From the NCBI GenBank assembly GCA_965277595.1, contig CBDIDH010000001.1:434001-498000 (forward strand): a stretch of 64,000 nucleotides of DNA. Reading direction: 5' to 3'. The stretch is from CBDIDH01 sp965277595. GTDB taxonomy: Bacteria > Planctomycetota > Planctomycetia > Isosphaerales > Isosphaeraceae. The notes beneath the pieces are model-generated. The model did no database searches. It saw only the letters and a program-made list of their open reading frames with translations, and had not been told where the DNA came from. Each line of letters opens with the position of its first letter. Positions within the stretch are counted from its first letter, which is position 1. Position numbers and translations under genes: made by a program. Shown here one piece after another: positions 1 to 7,692 of this stretch.

Positions 1-729
1 TGCGGCGGTTCGGTCTGTCCGGGTCTCGTGTATTTTCACGGCGGAGGGTGGGTCGCGGGAAGTATTGCGACGCATGACCATCTGTGCCGGGCAATTGCGA
101 ATGAAGCGGGGGTCGCGGTGGTCTCGGTTGACTATCGGCTGGCGCCGGAGTTCCCGTTCCCGGCGGCCGTGGAGGATGCCGACGCGGCCACGATCTGGGT
201 CTCGGAAAACGCCGAGGAACTGGGGATTGATCCGACACGGTTGGCCGTCGGCGGCGATAGCGCGGGGGGGAATCTGGCGGCGGTCGTTGCGAGACGAGCA
301 CGCGACCGGGGTGGGCCGCCGCTGGCGTTTCAGGTCTTGCTTTATCCGGCGACAGATGCGGATCTCAATACACAATCGTATCTGGAAAATGCCGACGGAT
401 ATTTCTTGACCCGCGCCGCGATGAGCTGGTACTGGGATCATTACCTTCCAGATCGCGCCCGAAGGCTGGACCCAGACGCCTCGCCGCTGCGGGCTGAAGA
501 TCTGACGGGACTGCCTCCCGCATTGGTCCTGACGGCCGAATATGACCCGCTCCGCGACGAAGGCGAGGCGTATGCTCGAAGGCTGGCCGAGGCCGGGGTC
601 AAGGTCACGACCGCGGCCTATCCGGGAATGATCCACGGGTTCTTGCGACGTTATCGGTCGTTCGAACAAGGGGCGCTGGCGATCAAGGAGATTGGCCGGG
701 TTGTTGGCGAGGCCCTGAGGCGGGAATGA
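1..729 (+). CDS. alpha/beta hydrolase (HSL-type esterase), 5' partial
   Basis: The reading frame is open from the first base, so the N-terminus lies outside the window and 242 residues are visible. An oxyanion-hole HGGGW motif sits about 13 residues in. The nucleophile elbow GDSAGG follows near residue 85, then a YDPLRDEG block with the catalytic Asp and a GMIHGF block with the catalytic His. This order is that of the hormone-sensitive-lipase family, which hydrolyses short acyl esters in the cytoplasm. The 3' end overlaps the convergent PilZ/LspA-like gene by 47 bases. The substrate cannot be inferred. Family assignment is secure. Confidence 0.92.
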   Translation, partial: CGGSVCPGLVYFHGGGWVAGSIATHDHLCRAIANEAGVAVVSVDYRLAPEFPFPAAVEDADAATIWVSENAEELGIDPTRLAVGGDSAGGNLAAVVARRARDRGGPPLAFQVLLYPATDADLNTQSYLENADGYFLTRAAMSWYWDHYLPDRARRLDPDASPLRAEDLTGLPPALVLTAEYDPLRDEGEAYARRLAEAGVKVTTAAYPGMIHGFLRRYRSFEQGALAIKEIGRVVGEALRRE

Positions 730-1546
730 GCAGGGCGAATGCACCCGCGACGAGGAAGAGGTCGGCGAGGTTGAACGACCACTGAGGAAAGAGGCCGGAA
801 ACGAGGAAGTCGCGGACGTAGCCCAGAGCGAGACGATCGGCCGAGTTGCCCAGAAGGCCCGCGCCTAGAAGCCCAGCGCCCGCGGCGCTGGTGAGATGGC
901 GGGTCGCTCGGGATCGAGAGACGGATACCGAATAACCGGCCAGGGCGATTGCAACGGCGGCGCAGAGAGGGGCCGTCAAGGGAGAGTCGGCCGCAAGGCT
1001 GGCGAGCGTGCCGGGGTTCTGAACCGGAGCGACGGCGAGGAGGTCGGGCCAGGCGTCGACCAGACCAATGATTTCCGAACCGGCCGAGACCGCCCAGGCT
1101 TTCGTGATCTGATCGGCGGCGAGACCGGCAAGCGCGACGGCCGGAACGAACCAGGGCATGCTGGTCAGAAGGTCGGCAGCGGGCGTGGGATCGAAAAGGG
1201 TCGAACGGGGAGATGACCCCGGGCGGGCGCCGAGGGGCGTTGGCCAGTCGAAGGCGACGCCGATGCGAACGCCAAGGGCACCCGAGGCGTCGGCCGATCG
1301 CGCGTGGGTGATCCGGCCCGACCATTGTCGGCCGATGGGCTGCCCTTGGAACGTGTCTTCCAGAGCGATGCGGACCGGCGAGCCTGGCTCGGGCCAACCG
1401 GCGGCAAGAAGGCCGACGCCGGTCCGGCTCAAGTCGACCGCGTGGGCGACGAGTGGGGGGCGACGGTTTTCCGCCTCGGTACGGGGGTCGAGAATCCAGC
1501 CCTGAAGTCCGACGCGGTCACGAAACGCATTCCGCCTGGTTGCCAT
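683..1546 (-). CDS. PilZ domain fused to a signal peptidase II (LspA)-like membrane domain
   Basis: The protein has 287 residues. Residues 1-105 look like a PilZ c-di-GMP-binding domain: a basic RxxxR-type start (RNAFRDR) and a DLSRTGVG block near residue 38 that matches the D/NxSxxG signature. Residues 130-275 are hydrophobic and follow the LspA pattern: DQITK (145-149), NPGTLAS (177-183), GNSADR with Asp237, YVRDF, and WSFNLAD with Asp262. Asp237 and Asp262 correspond to the catalytic dyad of signal peptidase II, which cleaves prolipoprotein signal peptides in the inner membrane. Stand-alone LspA is about 160 residues with no PilZ domain, so the fusion is unusual. Its 3' end overlaps the upstream esterase gene. 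Whether it is an active peptidase is inference. Confidence 0.8.
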   Translation of the reverse strand: MATRRNAFRDRVGLQGWILDPRTEAENRRPPLVAHAVDLSRTGVGLLAAGWPEPGSPVRIALEDTFQGQPIGRQWSGRITHARSADASGALGVRIGVAFDWPTPLGARPGSSPRSTLFDPTPAADLLTSMPWFVPAVALAGLAADQITKAWAVSAGSEIIGLVDAWPDLLAVAPVQNPGTLASLAADSPLTAPLCAAVAIALAGYSVSVSRSRATRHLTSAAGAGLLGAGLLGNSADRLALGYVRDFLVSGLFPQWSFNLADLFLVAGAFALLIPASGPRQQPGQSP

Positions 1547-1709
1547 CGGCTGCTTGCTCGCCGTTCCTTGATTCGACTTGATTCACTCGCACGCGAGGCG
1601 CGGACGCCGACCTTGGAGCGAGGCCGTTATCCACAGCATAGGCCGGTGGCATCGAGCGGCGGCGGGGGTGTTGATCGGACGCGACGGGGTGGGGGAATTG
1701 AGCACAGAA

Positions 1710-1758
1710 GGGCAAAGGGCAAAGGGCAAAGGGAAAAGGGAAAAGGGAAAAGGGAAAA
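1710..1758. repeat. heptamer tandem repeat, seven units
   Basis: Seven consecutive 7-base units are present: three GGGCAAA followed by four GGGAAAA. They lie just beyond the stop of the AlgH-family gene and before the PilZ/LspA-like gene start. Related GGGCAAAG or GGGCGAAG words occur at 2421-2435 and near 4690. The units are much too short for CRISPR; this is a simple-sequence tract that could vary in copy number. Confidence 0.9.
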
Positions 1759-1760
1759 GG

Positions 1761-2315
1761 CTAATTCAAACGGGGGTCGTCGGGGAGGTCGGCGATGCCG
1801 AGGAGGTCGGTGAGCTGGCGGCCGTGGTAGTCTTTCATGACGGCGGCCCAGAGCGATTCGGGGTCGCTGGAGAAGACGAGAGAGACACGCGCGGGGACGA
1901 TGACCCAGGAGCCGTCGTCGATCTCGGATTCAAGCTGACCGGCCGACCATCCCGAGTAATTGGCGACCGTAAGCGAGGGCTCGACCTTGCGTCGAACGAG
2001 GTCGCGGACAACGTCGGAGTCAACCGTCGAGTAAACGCCGGGCAGGATCGTTCGATCGGCGAGGGACTCGTCGGTATGGATCACGATCAAGGGGCCGGGG
2101 ACAGGACCGCCCAGGCTGATCGGCTTTTCCCAGTCGATCGACTCTTCAAAGACCTGCTCAGAGACCTTGGCAATGCTCGCCTCGGTCGGCCGATTGAGGA
2201 TCAGGCCGGCGGCGCCTTCCTCGGAATGCTCAAGCATCAGGATCACGCTCTGCGCGAAGATCGGCGAGAGGAGTTCCGGGGTCGCCACGAGCAACTGACC
2301 TTTCAAGGATGTCAT
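1761..2315 (-). CDS. UPF0301/AlgH (YqgE) family protein
   Basis: The 184-residue protein starts MTSLKGQLLVATPEL and continues with the block AAGLILNRPT, both characteristic of the UPF0301 (YqgE/AlgH) family, and the length is normal. The family is widespread in Gram-negative bacteria; AlgH was linked to alginate regulation in Pseudomonas but the biochemical role is unclear. I chose ATG at 2315 over the TTG one codon upstream. A 7-bp tandem repeat lies immediately 3' of the stop. It stands alone and shows no clear operon partner. Confidence 0.9.
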   Translation of the reverse strand: MTSLKGQLLVATPELLSPIFAQSVILMLEHSEEGAAGLILNRPTEASIAKVSEQVFEESIDWEKPISLGGPVPGPLIVIHTDESLADRTILPGVYSTVDSDVVRDLVRRKVEPSLTVANYSGWSAGQLESEIDDGSWVIVPARVSLVFSSDPESLWAAVMKDYHGRQLTDLLGIADLPDDPRLN

Positions 2316-2395
2316 CAAGGTCCGTCCGTCCGGCCTGAAAAGGGCGATCGACGTTCTGCACCGGCTTCGACGCGGCCGGTTCGTTGATTCATTAT

Positions 2396-2695
2396 AGCAA
2401 GCGCCGGACCGATGGTCTTGCGAAGGGCGAAGGGCCTCAGGAGGATTGCAAGGTCTCTCTTTTCAATGACCAATGACCAATAGCCAAGCAGGCGGAATTT
2501 TTCGGTCATTGGTCATCGGTCATTGGAACTTTGCAATTCTCCCGCAAAGGGCCTCAGGAAGATTGCAAAGTCCTGAAGCCAGGATCAAGGAGAAACTGCC
2601 CGTGCCCTTTTCGGTGTCCCGCCGTCGCTCCCCTCCGGTAGTGTCTCCGGGGTTCGACGCGTGCCGCTCCCTGAAGACTCCGCCCCCTGACCCCT
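2396..2695. repeat. non-coding region with hairpin repeats and a 26-bp direct repeat
   Basis: This stretch between the AlgH-family gene and the insertion sequence has no convincing gene. A 26-bp word beginning AAGGGCCTCAGGA occurs at 2430-2455 and again at 2547-2572 with two purine substitutions. Between the copies, tandem ATGACCA words (about 2465-2486) face tandem GGTCATTG/GGTCATCG words (about 2505-2527), forming an imperfect inverted repeat. Related GACCAATGACC-like words recur near 9826, 10645, 11930, 15465 and 45050, so this is a dispersed intergenic repeat family. Confidence 0.75.
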
Positions 2696-2723
2696 TTTAA
2701 ATCAACGACCCGCGATAGAGCTA
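2696..2723 (+). repeat. left terminal inverted repeat of the insertion sequence
   Basis: This 28-bp end pairs with the reverse complement of 4488-4515. The conserved core is CAACGACCCGC and the inner end is GCTA. The transposase stop codon (2721-2723) lies inside the repeat. Confidence 0.85.
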
Positions 2724-4405
2724 AACTCCTGGCGTTTCTTGATAACGTCGCTCCAGGTCGGCCAGGAGTATCGGGCGGCTCTTCTTGGATCGTGCCTTCC
2801 TCATGATCTTGCGACGGTCCAGTGCCTGTGTCTGGCACCGTGGCGGTCGCGCCGTACGATACAGCAACAAGTCTTCCACGGTGAACGGCTCAGGATGGAA
2901 CGCGTGTGCGTCCAGGGCATGTACCAACGTGGGGCCTTCCAGGACAATGCGAATCCCCGCGTGGCGATGGCCGTGAATCCGCCGCTCATGACTCTTGGGC
3001 AGGCGAAACCACCGCTCCAAATCGAGGTTGTCCTTGATCTCCACAAACACGCCTTCGCCCACGAACAGGCCGGCGAGAAAGCTGATCATCACCTGGGCCA
3101 TCTGTTTGTGAATCGCGTCCCCGGTCTGCTGGAATCGCTCGATCAATCCCTCGAACTTCGCCCGCCGATCGCCGCAGGTCCCTCCTCCCGCCTCGAGTGT
3201 CGCGGCGACTTCTTCGACGTCCTTGGCGTACTTGCGGATCGACCCCTGTTCGACGCGCACTTCGTTTCGGCCACGGTCGATGCAGGCGGCGAGTCGGCCG
3301 AGTTGGTGCTCGGCGAATCCCCCTTTTTCGCGTCCAGGTTCCGCTGGAGCGACGCCCGAACCTCATCCAGTGCATCGGCCATCTGCAAGCCGGGAGGGTG
3401 GAGCGGCCCTCCCTGATCGTTGTTGAGGATGCCACGCACCGCCGTGCAATAATCGAGCACCACCGTGCCAACGGAATCGATGGGGGTAGCCGACGGGGTC
3501 GTCGGCGTCATGGCCACAGACGCGGCAGGGCCCTCGTCCGCGAGGTGCTCCGACCCCTGGACATTCTGCCGCTTGAGCACCGCCTGCTCGATCTTCCGCA
3601 AGCCACGCACCTTCTTCCGCATCTGAACCTTGGCGTGGCTGTCGGCCTCCAGGATGGGTTTGGCCACGTCGCGGAGGAAGTGATTGTCGCAGTAGCGGTG
3701 GGGCACGTCGGGGAATTCCGCCGCGATGCCCGTCACGAAGGCGTCCTGCCGGTCGGACAACCACAGCGCCACCGGCTTGCCCAGAGATGCGGCCCACGCC
3801 TTGGCCTGTACGATCAGGCGGCGCACCTCGTCCGCTGTCGCGGAGATCAAGGGCACGGCGAACCACACGCGTTTCTGGGTCAGTTCCCGCACGACATAGA
3901 GCGTTTCGTGCCCCTTCTCGGGTTGCAGGCCGTCGATCGAAAGGATGATTTCATCAACGGCTTCGTATTGCCGCCGCAAGGCTTCAGGGTCTTGCTGGCG
4001 TGCGGCGAGCATGACCTGGTAATGGCGGATGTACCGGGCGATCGAGTCGTCCGAGAGCTTGATGCCGTAGTCGTCCCAGAGATCGGATTGGATCTGGGGA
4101 ATCGACCGGTGCCGTGCGCACCGGCGATGCCCGATCCAACACAAGACATCCCACCCGATGGCCCACTTGGGCAGAGCGATGGTGATCTCCAGTTCGGGGC
4201 TCTTTGTCTTGGCGTGGCCGGGGCAGTTGGGGTCGGGGCAATGATTGAGCTTGCACACCAGTTCCACCGGCCCCTTGAGCGTGTGAACCCGATGGTACCG
4301 GTGGTCACAGACATGCATCTGCCGCCCGCAGGACGGACAAGTACGGTCGAGGACGTCGAGTTCCCACAGCGCGAAATCGGTATCATCGGGCCAGGCGTAG
4401 GGCAT
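2721..4405 (-). CDS. IS transposase, two reading frames joined by a -1 shift
   Basis: The first frame starts at ATG 4405 (GGAGG nine bases upstream). It encodes an N-terminal zinc-binding region (CPSCGR ... CPDPNCPGH), then a DDE-type core with IILSIDGLQ and WLSDRQDAF segments and a CDNHF block. The second frame (2721 to about 3330) encodes the C-terminal helical part. Translation of the region upstream of 3260 shows the second frame is continuous with the first if one base is re-read at 3319-3328, where the coding strand reads AAAAAGGGGG. In frame this contains A_AAG_GGG, a good -1 slippery heptamer. It is either a programmed frameshift, a homopolymer mutation that inactivates the gene, or a sequencing error. 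Confidence 0.8.
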
Positions 4406-4487
4406 CGTGCCGACCTCCGTGCCAGGGTGTGAAATCCATCGTTGCGGCCGACAAGCCAAGAACTTACACCGCGAAACCTCGTATTCC

Positions 4488-4515
4488 TAGCCCTCTTGCG
4501 GGTCGTTGTTTTAAA
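4488..4515 (-). repeat. right terminal inverted repeat of the insertion sequence
   Basis: The reverse complement matches 2696-2723 at 23 of 28 positions. It lies about 85 bases upstream of the transposase start, as expected for the promoter-proximal end. Confidence 0.85.
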
Positions 4516-4516
4516 T

Positions 4517-4874
4517 AGGCGTCCCACGGCCATGAACCATCGTCGCCGCCTCCCTCGTCGTCCACCGATTCGATCCCTTTCGGCTCAGGGTTGGGGTCCG
4601 AGCGTCAAAAGCCGGGAGAGGGGTCGGAAGCGCGGTCCAAAGGGGGGTCGATTCAGCACCCGAACCACGACGTTGCAACCCTCCTGCAAAGGGCAAAACG
4701 TCGAGGTCGGTCATCGACCTGTATCAAGCAGGAATATACCCTGGCTTGACATTGTCGCCATACTTGAGAGAGATGGACGGCCGCGAAGGGGTTGTCAGAT
4801 CGGCGGAAAGAAAACGGGACACGAGACACGTTTGAGGACCGGCGGTTTCTGGCCCCGGGATCGGTTGGAAAACG
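4517..4874. other. intergenic, no gene seen
   Basis: This 358-base stretch lies between the insertion sequence and the MFS gene. No reading frame in it has recognisable family features. It should contain the promoter of the MFS gene. A GCAAAGGGCAAAAC word near 4686 resembles the heptamer repeat at 1710. Confidence 0.5.
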
Positions 4875-6194
4875 ATGACGCAAGACGATGACCCGGACTT
4901 GACCGAGTTTGCGAAGACCACGAAAGGGCACGACCCGTACCTGGTCCTGAAGAACCGAAATTACCTCAGGTTCCTGCTCGCTGGAATGACTGCGACGGTC
5001 GGCGGTCAGATGCAGGGAGTTGCCGTCGGCTGGGAGCTTTACGAGCGGACTCGATCGGCCACGGCGCTCGGCCTGGTCGGCCTGGCGCAGGTCCTCCCGG
5101 TGATTCTCCTGGCGATTCCCGCGGGGCACGCCGCCGATCGATATAATCGCAAGCATCAACTGATCGCGGCCCATGTTTTGCTCGCTCTGGCGTCAATCGG
5201 CCTGGCGGCGATCTCAATAACGAGGGGGCCGGTCGCACTGGTGTATTTTTGTCTGGTGATCAGTGGAGTCGGCCAGGCGATCAGCATGCCGGCGCGTTGG
5301 GCGATCATGCCGCAGGTCGTGCCCAAGGATCTGGTCAGCAGCGCCGTGACCTGGGGAAGCAGCTCGTGGCAGGTCGCCTCGGTGGTCGGCCCGACGCTCG
5401 GCGGCGCGGTGATCGCCTGGACGAAAGGGGCGACCTGGGCATACTCGCTCGACGCGATGCTCTCAGGAGTGGTCATCTTGCTGGTGGCGCCGATCAGGTT
5501 GAGGCCCTTTGCGAGGGACTTCACGCCGGTATCGTGGGAATCGGTGCTGGCGGGCCTTCGGTTCGTCTTCGGGACGGAGTTGATCCTGGCGACGATCACG
5601 CTGGACCTCTTTGCCGTCTTCCTCGGTGGGGCGACAGCACTCTTGCCGATCTATGCGAAGGATATCCTTGATGTTGGCCCGACGGGTCTCGGCTGGCTTC
5701 GCGCGGCGCCCTCGTTTGGTGCCCTGGTGATGGCCCTGATTCTGGCGCATCGGCCCCCGTTGCAACGCGCGGGTCCGGCCTTACTCTGGTCGGTCGGCGG
5801 CTTTGGCGCGGCGACGGTCGTCTTCGGCCTCTCAAAAAGCCCGGTGCTCTCGTTCCTGATGCTCTTCCTGACCGGTGCGCTCGATAACGTCAGCGTCGTG
5901 ATTCGCGGAACACTTGTTCAAGTTCTCACCCCCGACGCGATGCGAGGACGGGTCTCGGCCGTGAACGCGATCTTCATCGGGTCGTCGAATGAGCTGGGCG
6001 AGTTTGAGTCGGGAATGGCGGCAAGGCTTCTGGGACCGATCGCGGCCGTGGTTGGCGGCGGAATCGGGACGATCCTCGTCGTCCTTGGCGTGGCGATCTT
6101 CTGGCCGTCCGTCCGTCGGCTCGGTTCGCTGCACGATGCCGGATACGCAGTGAACATGGTGAATGAGCCGATGGAGTCGGTAACGACGGTTTAG
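4875..6194 (+). CDS. MFS exporter (MFS_3/EntS-like)
   Basis: The 439-residue protein has about twelve hydrophobic segments beginning near residue 33 (YLRFLLAGMTATVGGQ). It carries the loop 2-3 motif GHAADRYNRK (near residue 90) and a second LRAAPSFGALV segment midway. This matches the MFS_3 branch of the major facilitator superfamily, which includes the enterobactin exporter EntS and many drug-export proteins. It acts in the cytoplasmic membrane using the proton gradient. GGAAAACG precedes the ATG. The next gene starts 56 bases downstream on the same strand and may be co-transcribed. The substrate is unknown. Confidence 0.9.
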   Translation: MTQDDDPDLTEFAKTTKGHDPYLVLKNRNYLRFLLAGMTATVGGQMQGVAVGWELYERTRSATALGLVGLAQVLPVILLAIPAGHAADRYNRKHQLIAAHVLLALASIGLAAISITRGPVALVYFCLVISGVGQAISMPARWAIMPQVVPKDLVSSAVTWGSSSWQVASVVGPTLGGAVIAWTKGATWAYSLDAMLSGVVILLVAPIRLRPFARDFTPVSWESVLAGLRFVFGTELILATITLDLFAVFLGGATALLPIYAKDILDVGPTGLGWLRAAPSFGALVMALILAHRPPLQRAGPALLWSVGGFGAATVVFGLSKSPVLSFLMLFLTGALDNVSVVIRGTLVQVLTPDAMRGRVSAVNAIFIGSSNELGEFESGMAARLLGPIAAVVGGGIGTILVVLGVAIFWPSVRRLGSLHDAGYAVNMVNEPMESVTTV

Positions 6195-6250
6195 GTTGAG
6201 AAGAATACTCTTACAAGGCTCCGGGACTCGGGCAACTTCGGGAGAACCTG

Positions 6251-6913
6251 ATGCCGCCTGAATGGCTGAAAAGCGTTGCCGATGTGATGATTTTCCTGGA
6301 CGTTATTTCCGCCCTGATCGTGGCCGGGGATATCGTGGCGGGGCATCGTCAGAAGATGGCGATCATGAATCTGGTCTGGCCGGTGACGGGCCTTTATCTC
6401 GGGCCGCTGGGGCTCTGGGCGTACTGGGTGATGGGACGATCGGGAAGGGATCATGGCGGGGATCGCAAACCGTTCTGGCAGACGGTCTTCATCGCCACGA
6501 GCCACTGCGGCGCGGGGTGTACGCTGGGCGATGCGATCGGCGAATCCGCGATCTTCGCGACCGGCCTGGTCGTCTTCGGCTCGGCACTCCTGACGGCCTT
6601 CGTCGTGGATTTTTGCCTCGCCTATCTGTTCGGGGTTGTCTTTCAGTTCTTCTCGATCGCGCCGATGCGGAATCTGGGCCTTCGCGACGGCCTGCTCGCG
6701 GCGATCAAGGCGGACACGATTTCGCTGATTGCCTTTGAGGTGGGGATGTTCTCATTCATGGCCCTGAACCGGCTCGTCTTTTTCTCGGACCCGCCCGGAC
6801 CGAACACGTTGAGCTTCTGGTTTCTGATGCAACTGGCGATGATCGTCGGATTTGCAACGAGCTATCCGGCGAACTGGTGGCTGGTCAAAACGGGGGTCAA
6901 GGAAGCGATGTGA
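6251..6913 (+). CDS. DUF4396 membrane protein
   Basis: This 220-residue membrane protein carries the block SHCGAGCTLGD near residue 85, with its paired cysteines and histidine, which is the hallmark of DUF4396. Hydrophobic segments cover the N-terminus, residues 90-125 and the C-terminus. GGGAGAA lies eight bases before the ATG. The family is uncharacterised; the conserved His/Cys cluster suggests metal binding, but this is inference. It follows the MFS gene closely on the same strand. Confidence 0.8.
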   Translation: MPPEWLKSVADVMIFLDVISALIVAGDIVAGHRQKMAIMNLVWPVTGLYLGPLGLWAYWVMGRSGRDHGGDRKPFWQTVFIATSHCGAGCTLGDAIGESAIFATGLVVFGSALLTAFVVDFCLAYLFGVVFQFFSIAPMRNLGLRDGLLAAIKADTISLIAFEVGMFSFMALNRLVFFSDPPGPNTLSFWFLMQLAMIVGFATSYPANWWLVKTGVKEAM

Positions 6914-7013
6914 CGTCGCCCAATATTTGATTTTTTGTGAAAATCGCATTGAATATCGGCCGTTGATCCGCGAATGGTCTCGGGACCATTACCGAACAAC
7001 GAGGGTTTTACTC

Positions 7014-7679
7014 ATGCGATTCCATCGAACCCTTGGGACCGTTGCCCTGATTCTGTCCGTCTCAGGTTGCATCACAACCGAGCATGGCCTCTGCCCGCCG
7101 GACGGGGGCGAAACGGCCGTCTTTGATTCCGGTCTGATCGGCGAATGGGCCTTCGTGACTGAAAATCCCGACACGCCCAAAAATGGCCTGAAGGTGACCG
7201 GCAACGAACAGCCGGTGCGGATCGCTCGGTTCAAGGAGGGCTCAAGGGCTTACCTCATCAGCGGGCCGGCTGAACCGGGGAAAGTCGCTAGTGATGTGCC
7301 GATCATCGCTTATCTTGTCCCGATCGGCGGAGCGCGCTATCTGGATATGCAGAACAGTGCCCCGAAGACGAAGAATGAGAAGCGACACATGCTGTTCAAG
7401 GTGAACGTCACGAAGGACGAAATGACCTGGCAGGCGATGGACCCCATGTACTTCGGGAATCACCCCAAGGCGCTGCCGATTACGGGGCCGGAGGTCTCGG
7501 GAACGATTCCAATGGGGAAGGGCCTGGCCTCGAAAATCTCTTTCGAGCTGCCAACACTGACGGCCGAGACCGCCGAACTCCGCAAGTTCCTGGAAGCGCA
7601 TACGAACGATGCCGAACTCTGGCCGTCGGGAATGACCATGACGTGTCGACGGATCGGAGCCGATCTCAAGGCGCCGTGA
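7014..7679 (+). CDS. predicted lipoprotein of unknown function
   Basis: Starting at ATG 7014 the protein has 221 residues and a textbook lipoprotein signal: basic MRFHR, a hydrophobic stretch, and a VSGC lipobox with Cys at about residue 19. The mature part is soluble and rich in beta-type sequence with no recognised domain. A longer frame exists upstream, but it lacks a signal and overlaps the DUF4396 gene end, so I prefer this start. It would be anchored in the envelope after processing by signal peptidase II. Similar lipoproteins of this size are common in planctomycetes; function unknown. Confidence 0.75.
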   Translation: MRFHRTLGTVALILSVSGCITTEHGLCPPDGGETAVFDSGLIGEWAFVTENPDTPKNGLKVTGNEQPVRIARFKEGSRAYLISGPAEPGKVASDVPIIAYLVPIGGARYLDMQNSAPKTKNEKRHMLFKVNVTKDEMTWQAMDPMYFGNHPKALPITGPEVSGTIPMGKGLASKISFELPTLTAETAELRKFLEAHTNDAELWPSGMTMTCRRIGADLKAP

Positions 7680-7692
7680 ATCGGTCAATCCG

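Larger units (their letters stand above)
2695..4516 (-). mobile_element. complete insertion sequence with inverted repeats and 8-bp target duplication
   Basis: The ends are visible: 2696-2723 and the reverse complement of 4488-4515 match in 23 of 28 positions, sharing CAACGACCCGC at the outer end. The 8-mer TTTTAAAT at 2695-2702 and 4509-4516 is the apparent target duplication, although TTTAAA is palindromic and could belong to the inverted repeats. The element is about 1.8 kb and holds a single transposase gene on the minus strand. An 8-bp duplication and a Zn-finger transposase are compatible with ISL3-like elements, but I cannot assign the family firmly. Confidence 0.85.

Noticed and set aside
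1710..1758. Tandem array considered as CRISPR
   Set aside because: Units of 7 bases with no spacers.
1304..1813. Long plus-strand frames antisense to the PilZ/LspA-like gene
   Set aside because: They mirror the real gene, have Arg/Gly-rich composition and no family features; high GC keeps antisense frames open.
3197..4432. 411-residue frame antisense to the transposase
   Set aside because: It is a mirror of the transposase, which has Zn-finger and DDE motifs and inverted repeats around it.
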